NCBI GenBank assembly: GCA_013152945.1
Contig: JAADFL010000085.1
Coordinates: forward strand, 1 to 57,486
Length of the DNA stretch: 57,486 nt
Origin: Deltaproteobacteria bacterium
GTDB taxonomy: Bacteria > Myxococcota_A > JAADFL01
Direction: 5' to 3'
A model generated the notes under the pieces. It was not told the origin of the DNA. It saw only the letters and a list, made by a program, of their open reading frames with translations, and made no database searches. This document shows positions 48,854 through 57,486 of the stretch, piece by piece. Each line of letters opens with the position of its first letter. Position 1 is the first letter of the stretch. The position numbers and the translations under genes are program-made.

Positions 48854-51188
48854 TCTTTGGACTGTGTTCCGCAAGGAGTTGGCCGAGTTTTTTCACAGGC
48901 CGCACGCATATGTATTCATAGGTGTGTACTTTTTTCTTTGCGCCTTTTTCTTCAACCAGGCATTGCAGAGATTTTCCGAAGGTATGCTCAATCTTATCAG
49001 GCAGAATCCCAGGTTATTGGACATGATCAACCTCAATGATCACTTGTTTCAGCCGTTTTCGTATACCATGGGTGTGGTTCTCCTTTTTGTGGTTGTAGTC
49101 CTTACAATGGGTTCATTCGCAGAAGAGAGGGCCAAGGGCACGTACGAGCTCTTGATGACCGCCCCGGTTCGCCTTGTCCAGCTCATTTTCGGAAAATTCC
49201 TGGCCTCGTTCTTCGTATTCCTTGTAGCTCTTGCCCTGACCTGGATTTTTCCAATATTTCTTTGGAAGTACGGTAACATGGAGATGGCGCCGGTCTGGAC
49301 CGCATACCTTGGACTGGTCCTGGCAGGAGCTGCTTTTATTGCCATCGGCATATTCTGGTCAGCTGTTTTCGAAAGCCAGGTCGTGGCCGCCCTGATGACC
49401 TTCGGCAACCTTCTGCTCTTCTGGCTCGTAGGCATGGCCGACAGTGGGGACAGCAGTTTTGTTTCGGAAATAGCCCGGAATTTGTCCGCAGTAATGCACT
49501 TGATAGGTTTTACAAAGGGCACGATCGAGTTAAAAGACGTGGTTTTCTACCTTACCGTAGCAGGCTTTTTCCTCTTCCTGACACACAAGGCACTGGATTG
49601 GCATCGATGGGGCCAGGGACCAAGCAGGAAGGTGACATCCTTCTATGGCAAGTTTGCGGGCGTGGCAGCCTTGCCGTTCCTGGTAGCTGCAGCAGCCATC
49701 AGGTACATTTCCTCCGAACTCCAGGTGGTATTCTGGAGCGTGCTGATAATAGGCATTCTTGCTTTGCTCATTTTTATCATCTTCGAGCTTTCATGGGTCA
49801 AGGAACTATTTTCAAGAAAGAGCACCTTGTACGGCGCCAACACGGTAATTTATTCTCTGATTGTGACCGTCATTGCAGTGATAATCAATGTTGTAGTGCT
49901 CTGGAAACCGGTAAAAGCAGACCTAACCGCAGACAAGCTTTTTACCCTGAATGAAAAGACCACAAACCTCTTGAAGGGGTTGGACAAGGAAGTGAAGATA
50001 ACCGCCTTTTTCCAAAAACAGGTCATCCCCGAGGAAAAGGCAGGGGAAGACCTGAAGGATCTCATAGAAAGATACAGGGAATATACCGACAAGATAGACT
50101 ATGATATCGTAGATCCCAATGAAAACCCGGCATTGGCAAAGAAGTACAATATTACAGCCAGGGGGGAACGTATCATTATCGAATCAGGCGGCAACCAGGC
50201 CAGGATCAGTCGGCCGACCGAAGAGGCTCTTACGAACGGATTGTTGAAGGTCACAAGGAAGGGCGGCCGTTCCATATGTTTTACCACGGGTCATGGGGAA
50301 TCAGACCCTGATGCTGTCGAGGCCACAGGATACAGCGAAGCAAAGAAACTCATGGAATCCGACCGGTACAAGGTTGAAAAGTTGGACTTGCTGCACCAGG
50401 AGAAACAAAAAGTTCCGGATCGCTGCAGCGTAATCGTAGCAGCCGGGCCAAGGTACCCCTTCCAGAAGCCTGAAATCAAGGCCTTGAGGTCTTTCCTGCA
50501 TTCCGGAGGCAGGGCCATGTTCCTGCTGGAACCGGACACAAAGCCTGGACTGGATGGTATCCTGGAGGAGTACGGTATCAGGGTTATGGATGATCATGTG
50601 GTCGATGTAGGCGTGAGACTGCAAGATGCCAGCCCGTACACGGTCACGGCGCAACGTTACGGAAAGCATGAGATAACCAAGGGCCTGGGTGGATTCGCGT
50701 TCAGCAAGTTCCCAATGGCCCGGTCTCTGGAAAAGGATCAAAAGCCGCCGGCAATGACCACGGTGGTGCCACTTGTTCAGACCACGGCCAGGTCTTTCGG
50801 CGAGACAAAGCTTACCCAGGAAGGCCCGAAGTTCGATCCCGGCGAGGACAGGCGGGGTCCGCTTTCTATCGCCATGGCGGCTGAAAAAAAATCGCCTGGC
50901 TCCGACAACGGCAAGAAGACGAGCCGGGTAGTGGTATTCGGCGATGCAGATTTTGCCAGCAATGCACAACTGCACTTCCTGGTTAACGGAACACTGTTCG
51001 AAAATTCAATCAACTGGCTTTCCGAGCAGACCGACCTGATATCCTTTCCCGCGAAGAGACGGAAGGGATCGACCTTGTTTCTGACCCAGAACCAAAAGAA
51101 CCTGATCCTCGTATCAACGGTCCTCCTTGTTCCTCTTGCGGTTATACTGGCAGGGTTGTTCATGCGCATGGCCAGGAGGGGAAGATGA
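48846..51188 (+). CDS. ABC permease fused to Gld-type auxiliary domain (GldFG-like)
   Basis: A 780-residue fusion. ATG 48846 overlaps the ATPase gene by 8 bp behind GGAGGTGGAGC, which fits better than any upstream start. The N-terminal ~240 residues are a GldF-type ABC-2 permease (FRKELAEFFHRPHAYVFIGVYFFLCAFFF, EERAKGTYELLMTAPV) with six helices. Two further helices and a soluble domain (residues ~360-750; FTLNEKTTNLLKGLDKEVKI, YREYTDKIDYDIVDPNENP, CFTTGHGESDPDA, LHSGGRAMFLLEPD) form the GldG-like part, followed by a final helix (LILVSTVLLVPLAVILAGLF). It combines what are separate subunits in Bacteroidetes. It is coupled to the DUF4340 gene by ATGA. Confidence 0.9.
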   Translation: MRNLWTVFRKELAEFFHRPHAYVFIGVYFFLCAFFFNQALQRFSEGMLNLIRQNPRLLDMINLNDHLFQPFSYTMGVVLLFVVVVLTMGSFAEERAKGTYELLMTAPVRLVQLIFGKFLASFFVFLVALALTWIFPIFLWKYGNMEMAPVWTAYLGLVLAGAAFIAIGIFWSAVFESQVVAALMTFGNLLLFWLVGMADSGDSSFVSEIARNLSAVMHLIGFTKGTIELKDVVFYLTVAGFFLFLTHKALDWHRWGQGPSRKVTSFYGKFAGVAALPFLVAAAAIRYISSELQVVFWSVLIIGILALLIFIIFELSWVKELFSRKSTLYGANTVIYSLIVTVIAVIINVVVLWKPVKADLTADKLFTLNEKTTNLLKGLDKEVKITAFFQKQVIPEEKAGEDLKDLIERYREYTDKIDYDIVDPNENPALAKKYNITARGERIIIESGGNQARISRPTEEALTNGLLKVTRKGGRSICFTTGHGESDPDAVEATGYSEAKKLMESDRYKVEKLDLLHQEKQKVPDRCSVIVAAGPRYPFQKPEIKALRSFLHSGGRAMFLLEPDTKPGLDGILEEYGIRVMDDHVVDVGVRLQDASPYTVTAQRYGKHEITKGLGGFAFSKFPMARSLEKDQKPPAMTTVVPLVQTTARSFGETKLTQEGPKFDPGEDRRGPLSIAMAAEKKSPGSDNGKKTSRVVVFGDADFASNAQLHFLVNGTLFENSINWLSEQTDLISFPAKRRKGSTLFLTQNQKNLILVSTVLLVPLAVILAGLFMRMARRGR

Positions 51189-52660
51189 ACTGGAAGGCGA
51201 CGATAGGAGCATTAGTGGTCCTGCTTGGCGTCGGTGCGTACTACTTGCTCGTGGCAGAGCCCGAGCACATGGAGAAAGTGGCAAAAGAAGCAAAAAAGAC
51301 CGTATTGACCACCTTCGACGACAAGGATATCCAGAAGATCGAGGTCAAGAAGGGCCAGGATGCCAAGCCGGTGACAGCCGAACGGCGGGGCGAGAAAAAA
51401 TGGGTCATTACGTCTCCTGTACAAACAAGGGGAGATAGGTATGCGTGGGATGGTATCGCCAGGAAAATGGCGAAGCTCAAGGCCAAGCGTTTTATTAAGG
51501 ATTCCGCCGGTGACCTGAAACCTTTCGGACTCGACAAGCCGAGAGTTGTCGTTACCGCCACTACCAAAGCGGGCAAGGTGGTTTCACTGCTCCTTGGGGA
51601 AGACAACAAGTTCGATAACACCGTGTTTGCAAAGACCGCCGATGCAACCAGGATCGTGAGTGTGGACAAGGATGTTTTCTCTTCAGCGGACAAGGACCTG
51701 CTTGGTCTGCGTGACAAGAAACTCCTGGACTTCGAGCAAAAGGATGTTCAAAGATTCACAGTCAAGGTCGTTCATGAGCAAGAAAAGAAAGGTGAAGAGC
51801 AGAGCAAGAAAAAGACCAAGAAAACCAGGAAGGCAAAAAAAGAATCTCAAGAGAAATCAATTGAAACAACCGTGGAATATACGCTCAACAGGAAGGGAGA
51901 TGATTGGGAACTAGAAAAGCCTATCAAGGGACCGGCCGATAAATCGACGGCCTCCTCCATCCTTTCTTCCATAAGCAACATAAGGGCCGAAAGCTTTGTC
52001 AAAGAAAAGGTCAAGGACTTGGCTGATGCAGGGATTGAATCCCCAGGCCTGCAAGTAACAATTGAACTTAAGGGAAAGAAGGAACCCCTAAAGGTATGGG
52101 TCGAAAAGCCGAAACCCGGTGAAGAGGCGTCCAAGCAGGAGCTGCTTGCAACAGCCGGCCCCGGCAATCCCCTGGCAAAGATTAAGGGATACATATACAA
52201 GAACGTGGACAAGGGCTTGTTTCAACTACGGGATAAGAGCCTGGTCAAGTTCGATCGCAAGGATGTCAAGAAGATCGTGGTTCGCGACAAGGACGTGAGT
52301 TACACGCTGGAGGCCGCCGGAGAACCAATCAACTGGAAAATAACAGCACCGACAACCGCCCCTGCAAAAAAATACAAGGTATCGTCGCTCCTGTCTTCCC
52401 TTTCATACCTCAAGGCAAAAGAATTTGCAGAAGAGTCTGCATCCGATCTTTCCAAGTACGGCCTGGATAAACCCGATAGGGAGATAACACTGTTCGACAA
52501 GGCAGGTAAAGAGCTTGCAAGGCTTCTCATTGGGAAAGCGGACGGTGATGTATATTATGCCAAGGGGGCGGCGCAAAAGAGGGTATCCAAGCTGGACAAG
52601 AAGGCAGTGGACAGGTGGGCCTGGAAAATGGACGATGTGCAGGACAAGAACAAGAAATAG
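51185..52660 (+). CDS. DUF4340-containing membrane-anchored protein
   Basis: A 491-residue protein with one N-terminal helix (TIGALVVLLGVGAYYLLVA) and two copies of the DUF4340-type region: FDDKDIQKIEVKKG...FGLDKPRVVVTATTKAGKVVSLLLGEDN near residues 38-140, and FDRKDVKKIVVRDKD...YGLDKPDREITLFDKAGKELARLLIGKADG near residues 355-460. A Lys-rich charged run (KKTKKTRKAKKESQ) lies about residues 205-218. ATG 51185 overlaps the previous stop (ATGA). DUF4340 genes regularly accompany GldFG-type ABC genes; the role is unknown, possibly in the extracytoplasmic part of the transporter. Confidence 0.86.
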   Translation: MNWKATIGALVVLLGVGAYYLLVAEPEHMEKVAKEAKKTVLTTFDDKDIQKIEVKKGQDAKPVTAERRGEKKWVITSPVQTRGDRYAWDGIARKMAKLKAKRFIKDSAGDLKPFGLDKPRVVVTATTKAGKVVSLLLGEDNKFDNTVFAKTADATRIVSVDKDVFSSADKDLLGLRDKKLLDFEQKDVQRFTVKVVHEQEKKGEEQSKKKTKKTRKAKKESQEKSIETTVEYTLNRKGDDWELEKPIKGPADKSTASSILSSISNIRAESFVKEKVKDLADAGIESPGLQVTIELKGKKEPLKVWVEKPKPGEEASKQELLATAGPGNPLAKIKGYIYKNVDKGLFQLRDKSLVKFDRKDVKKIVVRDKDVSYTLEAAGEPINWKITAPTTAPAKKYKVSSLLSSLSYLKAKEFAEESASDLSKYGLDKPDREITLFDKAGKELARLLIGKADGDVYYAKGAAQKRVSKLDKKAVDRWAWKMDDVQDKNKK

Positions 52661-52894
52661 GCATTTCTTGTTAGAGGCGGCATTATGCCGGTCTTGGAAT
52701 CATCGATTGTGTAGACCTTTATTGGACTGATTCGTCCCAATATCTCCAATAGTGCAAGGGCGGCAATAATCCCCGGCATGTAAAGGCTGGTTTTTTAACA
52801 ATGAAGGACAGGGTGGACAACCCGGAATATTAATGCGTGACACGAAGGCCGGTTCTGAGTTATCCGGGCCACACGTTCAATAGGAGGCATCGGT

Positions 52895-55870
52895 ATGGCT
52901 CATAGAATAGAGGTGGCCCTGAAACCGAATATCAGGGATGCCCAGGGTGAAAAAACGGCCCGGAGAATTCGAGAAGACCTGCTCCTGGAAATTCAAAGAG
53001 TTGCCGTGGTAGAGGTTTACACCATAGATGCCGGGCTTTCGGATGCCGAGCTCGAAGGCCTGGCCGCCGGACCTTTCAGCGATCCGATCATCCATTACTG
53101 GAGTGTAGACAAACCCGCGGCCCATGATTTCGACTGGTTGATCGAAGTGGGATTCAAGCCGGGTGTTACCGATAATGCAGGCCGTACGGCTAGGGAGGCC
53201 ATTGAGTTTTTTCTGGACAGGCGGCTTGATAAGGAAGAAGGGGTTTACACGTCCAGGCAATACCTCATAAAGGGAAATCAAACAAGGCGGCAGATTGAAA
53301 CGATTGCCAGGGATCTTTTGGCCAACGAATTGATACAACGCTTCATTATATTGTCTTGGGACGAGTTCGATCAGGAAAACGGCATCCAGGCCACAGTACC
53401 CAAAGTCATTGAAAGGATCGAGCCGAGAGTCGAAACCATAGATCTCGAACTGGACGACCAGGGACTCATGGAGCTTTCAAGGCGCAGGCTTTTGGCGTTG
53501 TCACTGGAAGAAATGCGAGCAATAAAGGATTACTACTTAAGAGACGATGTTATGAAGAGGAGAGAGATCGCAGGCCTTGCCAAGGGACCGACTGATGTCG
53601 AGCTCGAGTGCATAGCACAGACATGGTCGGAGCACTGCAAGCACAAGATATTCAACGCCGAGATAAAATACACGGATGAAAATGGCGAACGTACGATAGA
53701 CAGCCTTTTCGATACTTATATCAGGGGGACTACGAAGAAGGTAAGGGCTGCTGTGGGCCAAGAGGATTACTGCAAGTCCGTGTTTGAAGACAATGCCGGA
53801 GTAATAAAGTTCAATGATGACTGGGACCTGGTTTTCAAGGTTGAAACACATAACTCTCCGTCCGCCCTCGATCCTTACGGGGGAGCTCTTACAGGTATTG
53901 TTGGTGTCAACCGTGATCCCTTCGGCACCGGAAAGGGCGCCAAGCTGATATTCAATACGGACGTGTTCTGCTTTGCCTCTCCTTTTTACAATGGGGAACT
54001 GCCCAAGGGATTGCTTCACCCGAGGAGAATCCTCGAGGGTGTCCGCGAGGGTGTGGAACACGGCGGCAACAAAAGCGGCATTCCCACGGTCAACGGCTCG
54101 GTGCTCTTCGACGACAGGTACTTGGGCAAGCCCTTGGTTTATTGCGGCACAGGCGGCTTGCTCCCGGCCCGTTTACACGGTGAACCGGGCTGGAAAAAGG
54201 ACGTGAAACCGGGTGACAGGATAGTTATGACCGGTGGCAGGATCGGCAAGGACGGCATACATGGGGCCACTTTTTCAAGTGAGGAGCTTAACGAAGGCAG
54301 CCCGGCGACCGCCGTGCAGATAGGCGATCCAATAACGCAAAAGAGGATGACTGATTTCCTGCTTAGGGCAAGAGATGAGAATCTCTATCGCTGTATAACG
54401 GACAACGGTGCAGGCGGCTTGTCTTCATCGGTAGGTGAAACGGCCAGAATGAGCGGCGGCGCCGACCTTTACCTGGATCGTCCGCCGTTGAAGTATCCCG
54501 GGCTGATGCCGTGGGAGATATTTCTATCAGAGGCGCAGGAGCGCATGACTCTCGCAGTTCCGGCCGACAAGCTTGACAGGCTGATGGATCTTGCGAAGAG
54601 CATGGAAGTGGAGGCCACAGACCTTGGTGAGTACAACGATGCGGGTTTCTTGAGATGCTATTTCCAAGGAGATCTGGTGGCTGAGCTGGACATGGATTTC
54701 CTGCACGACGGTGTTCCGAAGATGCGCATCGAGGCAGTGTTCGAGCCTCCCCCGAGAGCAAAACCGGATTATCAGCCCCCGAAAGATCTTGCGGATGAAC
54801 TGCTCGTGATGCTCGGACGGCTCAATATATGCAGTAAGCATTACTGGGTAAGGCAATACGACCACGAGGTGCAAGGTGGCAGCGTGGTCAAGCCCCTGGT
54901 GGGCTCCAGGGATCACGGTCCATCCGATGCCGCTGTATTGAGGCCCTTGCTGGACAGCATGGAAGCCGTGGTGGTGGCACATGGCATTTGTCCGAGATAC
55001 TCGGACATAGACACTTACGACATGGCTGCGAACGCGGTCGACGAGGCTGTGCGAAACGCAATAAGCGTGGGTGCCGATCCTGCCAGGCTTGCTGCTCTCG
55101 ACAACTTTTGCTGGTGCGATCCCATACAGTCAAAGAAGAACCCGGACGGGAAACACAAGCTGGCCCAGTTGGTAAGGGCATGTAACGGAGTGTACGATGT
55201 TTGCACCACTTACGGCATTCCCCTGATATCCGGCAAGGACTCCATGAAGAACGATGCGGTTATCGAAGGCAGGAGAATATCCATTCCACCGACATTGTTG
55301 ATATCCCTGCTCGGCAAGATTGAAGATGCTGAAACGGCCGTAACAATGGATGCGAAAGCAGAAGGGGATGTGGTGTTCATGTTGGGCATGACCCGGCCCG
55401 AGCTCGGAGCTTCCGAGTACTATGCAATGAAGGGTTCAATCGGCAACTCCATACCAAGGGTGGATCCGGAAGCCTTTTTCGAAATGTACAAGGCGTTTCA
55501 TCTTGCAATCAGGGAAGGACTCCTTGCTTCGTGTCACGATTGCTCGGATGGTGGCTTGGCCGTGGCACTTGCAGAGACGGCCCTTGCAGGTGATCTTGGA
55601 ATGAATCTCGACCTGTCAGGGATTCCGCAAGACGGCATTACAAGGCCGGAGCAACTCTTGTTCTCCGAGTCAGCCGGCAGGTTTGTGGTTACGACACATC
55701 CTGAAAAGGCCGGCAGGTTCGAAGAATTAATGAGAGGCTTTCCTGTATCCGAGTTGGGACTTGTAACCAGCGACAGGAGTTTCAATCTAAAGGGGCTGCC
55801 TTTGGGGGGCGGCCTCGAGACAACGATCGATGACATCGAAAAGGCGTGGAAGGCAACACTGGATTTCTGA
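52895..55870 (+). CDS. purL: FGAM synthase large subunit with fused PurS-like modules
   Basis: A 991-residue enzyme of purine biosynthesis step 4, turning FGAR plus ATP and ammonia into FGAM. It starts at ATG 52895 with AGGAGG. Residues ~1-80 and ~83-175 look like two PurS-type modules (IEVALKPNIRDAQGEKTARRI and IEVGFKPGVTDNAGRTAREA), normally a separate small protein. The catalytic part has QTWSEHCKHKIFNAEI, KVETHNSPSALDPYGGALTGIVGVNRD, GNKSGIPTVNGSVLFDDRY, NGAGGLSSSVGETA and DCSDGGLAVALAETAL. Ammonia should come from PurQ encoded next. Confidence 0.92.
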   Translation: MAHRIEVALKPNIRDAQGEKTARRIREDLLLEIQRVAVVEVYTIDAGLSDAELEGLAAGPFSDPIIHYWSVDKPAAHDFDWLIEVGFKPGVTDNAGRTAREAIEFFLDRRLDKEEGVYTSRQYLIKGNQTRRQIETIARDLLANELIQRFIILSWDEFDQENGIQATVPKVIERIEPRVETIDLELDDQGLMELSRRRLLALSLEEMRAIKDYYLRDDVMKRREIAGLAKGPTDVELECIAQTWSEHCKHKIFNAEIKYTDENGERTIDSLFDTYIRGTTKKVRAAVGQEDYCKSVFEDNAGVIKFNDDWDLVFKVETHNSPSALDPYGGALTGIVGVNRDPFGTGKGAKLIFNTDVFCFASPFYNGELPKGLLHPRRILEGVREGVEHGGNKSGIPTVNGSVLFDDRYLGKPLVYCGTGGLLPARLHGEPGWKKDVKPGDRIVMTGGRIGKDGIHGATFSSEELNEGSPATAVQIGDPITQKRMTDFLLRARDENLYRCITDNGAGGLSSSVGETARMSGGADLYLDRPPLKYPGLMPWEIFLSEAQERMTLAVPADKLDRLMDLAKSMEVEATDLGEYNDAGFLRCYFQGDLVAELDMDFLHDGVPKMRIEAVFEPPPRAKPDYQPPKDLADELLVMLGRLNICSKHYWVRQYDHEVQGGSVVKPLVGSRDHGPSDAAVLRPLLDSMEAVVVAHGICPRYSDIDTYDMAANAVDEAVRNAISVGADPARLAALDNFCWCDPIQSKKNPDGKHKLAQLVRACNGVYDVCTTYGIPLISGKDSMKNDAVIEGRRISIPPTLLISLLGKIEDAETAVTMDAKAEGDVVFMLGMTRPELGASEYYAMKGSIGNSIPRVDPEAFFEMYKAFHLAIREGLLASCHDCSDGGLAVALAETALAGDLGMNLDLSGIPQDGITRPEQLLFSESAGRFVVTTHPEKAGRFEELMRGFPVSELGLVTSDRSFNLKGLPLGGGLETTIDDIEKAWKATLDF

Positions 55871-55881
55871 CCGGAGGAATA

Positions 55882-56703
55882 ATGGCTTCAAAGGTCAAGG
55901 CCCTTGTGGTTACGGGAAATGGCGTCAATTGCGAGATGGAGACAGCCCATGCCTGCCGTTTGGCGGGTGCAAAGGTAGATATTGTAACCGTGTACGACCT
56001 CATGGCAGGCAGGACCAGGCTGGACGATTACCAGTTTTTAAACCTGGCGGGAGGTTTTTTGGACGGCGATGATCTTGGCAGTGCAAAGGCCGGAGCCAAC
56101 AGGTGGGCACATGCAAAGACGCTGGACCGGGGAGAGCGCCTCTTGGATCAGTTGAAGAGGTTCATCGAGGCGGATAAACTCGTAATGGGTGTGTGCAACG
56201 GTTTTCAGCTTTTGGTCAAGCTGGGTATTTTGCCGGGGCTGGAGAACCGTATCGGGCAGACAGTCACCCTGACTTACAATGACTCTGGAAGATTCGAAGA
56301 CAGGTGGGTTCATCTGCTATGCGATCCAAAGTCACCTTGTATATTCACCAGGGACCTGGGACCCGGCATTTTCCTCCCCATCAGGCATGGAGAAGGTAAA
56401 TTGGTTACATCCGGAAATGATGTGCTGGAACAGATCGAACAGCAACACCTTGCCCCCCTGAAGTATTCGACTTCGGATTATTCAAAACCCGCAATGGAAT
56501 ATCCGGAAAATCCAAATGGCTCGCAAAACTCGATAGCAGGAATGTGTGATTCCTCGGGCAGGATACTGGGCCTCATGCCCCATCCAGAGGCATATACACA
56601 CAAGACCAATCATCCGAGATGGACGAGAATGCCGGACCTTCCTAAAGAGGGGATGGGCCTGAAGTTGTTCAGAAATGCAGTTGCATGGCTCGATCAGGCA
56701 TAG
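55882..56703 (+). CDS. purQ: FGAM synthase glutaminase subunit
   Basis: A 273-residue class I glutamine amidotransferase that supplies ammonia to PurL. The nucleophile Cys 105 lies in GVCNGFQLLVK, and the catalytic His-Glu pair in LGLMPHPEAYTHK. The N-terminal ALVVTGNGVNCEMETAHACRLAGAKVDIV is the PurQ pattern. ATG 55882 has GGAGG eight bases upstream and starts 11 bp after purL ends, so the two are one operon. A convergent ferritin-like gene follows. Confidence 0.93.
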   Translation: MASKVKALVVTGNGVNCEMETAHACRLAGAKVDIVTVYDLMAGRTRLDDYQFLNLAGGFLDGDDLGSAKAGANRWAHAKTLDRGERLLDQLKRFIEADKLVMGVCNGFQLLVKLGILPGLENRIGQTVTLTYNDSGRFEDRWVHLLCDPKSPCIFTRDLGPGIFLPIRHGEGKLVTSGNDVLEQIEQQHLAPLKYSTSDYSKPAMEYPENPNGSQNSIAGMCDSSGRILGLMPHPEAYTHKTNHPRWTRMPDLPKEGMGLKLFRNAVAWLDQA

Positions 56704-56805
56704 AGTTTCAGTGCAGGCTATACCCACCGGACATTTTATCTATGTTTCCATGAATTGATTTTTATTGAAAGTAACTAATGTTGTATCCAATGTTATCGTC
56801 CAACC

Positions 56806-56827
56806 GGACAACCATTAAGGTTGGTCC
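56806..56827. terminator. hairpin between purQ and the ferritin-like gene
   Basis: GGACAACC and GGTTGGTCC pair around ATTAA with one bulged G, in the 159 bp between convergent stops. No clear U-tract, so tentative. Confidence 0.35.
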
Positions 56828-56862
56828 TGGGTCACATATAAAACAGGATTTTCGGTAATGCC

Positions 56863-57318
56863 CTAATTTTCCTTGAGTACATGGTCATCGTACTCGACCT
56901 CGAAACGAAGCTTATGTTTGGCCTCTTCCTGTGCCAAGGCTAGAAAAGTGCTTTGTAGATCCGGGTCATCAACCTGTTCGGACAGGTCCATGTACAGCCT
57001 GAAAGCCTTTTTCTCTTTTTTCATGGCCAAAATCAATGCATCCTGGTAGCTCATATCCGGCGTGGGGGATTCTTCGACCAGATAATCTCCAATCTTGAGA
57101 TCCTGTATCTTCTTTTCCGCGGGAAATAGCTTCTTTCCTTCCTTGATACCCTCGAGCTTGGCTTTGTGTCCTTTCTCCTCGGCAGCAAAGTTTTGGAAAA
57201 TCTTTTTCATCCACTCCTGGTCCACCTTGCCTGCCAAGTCAGAGTAGAAATCGACTGCTTCCTGCTCGCGCTCAATTGCAAAATTCAAAACCTCGTCAAC
57301 AGATCCGAAATTACTCAT
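56863..57318 (-). CDS. ferritin-like diiron protein (rubrerythrin-type helical domain)
   Basis: A 151-residue four-helix protein starting at ATG 57318 after AAGGAGG. Iron-ligand motifs are visible in all four helices: AIEREQEAVDFY, AAEEKGHKAKLE, AMKKEKKAFRLY and AQEEAKHKLRFE, that is paired E...ExxH as in the rubrerythrin group. The C-terminal rubredoxin domain of true rubrerythrin is missing. Such proteins reduce peroxide or store iron in anaerobes. This fits the oxygen-sensitive ferredoxin oxidoreductase in the window; that link is inference. Confidence 0.9.
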   Translation of the reverse strand: MSNFGSVDEVLNFAIEREQEAVDFYSDLAGKVDQEWMKKIFQNFAAEEKGHKAKLEGIKEGKKLFPAEKKIQDLKIGDYLVEESPTPDMSYQDALILAMKKEKKAFRLYMDLSEQVDDPDLQSTFLALAQEEAKHKLRFEVEYDDHVLKEN

Positions 57319-57395
57319 ATTGCATCCTCCTTGCCAAAAATGACTTTCTCTGAGTATCAATGCGCTGGTTAATAGTCAAGAATAAGGTATCAGGA

Positions 57396-57486
57396 TGTGG
57401 TAGCCGAATTAAAATGTCAGTAGGAAGGGGATTCGTCCCATACGGATTCAGGCTGTTCGCAACAATTCCAGGGGCGTTGCCCCTGT
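57396..57486. mobile_element. second copy of the repeat element, entering from the right edge
   Basis: Starting at TGTGGTAGCCGA, this is the reverse complement of the right part of the 558-bp element (43931-44046). It matches with a few substitutions but has one terminal subrepeat instead of two. It continues beyond the window. Confidence 0.75.

Overview
The window looks like a chromosome segment from an uncultured deltaproteobacterial-type lineage (Myxococcota or Desulfobacterota in the broad sense). The clues are many secreted lipoproteins, long Asp-Thr repeat stalks, MopE-type metal-binding repeats, a GC-plus-membrane C-terminal sorting tail like MYXO-CTERM, a Gld-type ABC cluster, an HDOD-GGDEF protein, an Npt-type nucleotide transporter with HEAT repeats, and a pyruvate-type 2-oxoacid:ferredoxin oxidoreductase. 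This is inferred from gene content; no taxonomic marker such as rRNA is present.

Layout. 1-4.5 kb: a Cys-rich MopE-repeat lipoprotein cut by the window edge, a small lipoprotein and a membrane diguanylate cyclase. 4.6-5.5 kb: tRNA-Thr(CGT) and a methyltransferase. 5.7-12.2 kb: three overlapping genes for a lipase-like lipoprotein, an unknown protein and a large protease/propeller/barrel envelope protein. 12.3-16.8 kb: nucleotide transporter with HEAT repeats, cyclic-nucleotide-binding protein and SGNH hydrolase. 16.8-24.3 kb: surface-protein region with a small lipoprotein and three Asp-Thr stalk proteins carrying a DUF4185-like domain, a glycosidase-like barrel and a beta-helix. 24.9-30.9 kb: por operon, then HIT and pseudouridine synthase genes. 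31-43.4 kb: chalcone-isomerase-like protein, CesA-like glycosyltransferase, two Cys-rich lipoproteins (one with HExxH), HDOD-GGDEF regulator, DUF4159/VWA pair and GT-C-like membrane protein. 43.4-44.1 kb: a gene-free mobile-element-like repeat. 44.1-57.3 kb: outer-membrane-like protein, LRV-like repeat protein, zinc-ribbon membrane protein, GldA/GldFG/DUF4340 operon, purL-purQ and a ferritin-like protein.

The coherent units are the por operon (ferredoxin reduction from 2-oxo acids, with a built-in NAD(P)H-type flavoprotein), purLQ (purine step 4), the Gld-like ABC export cluster and the surface-protein cluster. The most interesting non-coding structure is a 558-bp element (43489-44046) with roughly 55-bp repeat-containing terminal inverted repeats, flanked by a perfect 15-bp direct repeat. 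A second copy starts at the right edge of the window. It also contains repeat blocks that recur 19 kb away, upstream of the por operon.

All family assignments come from reading motifs; no database search was run.
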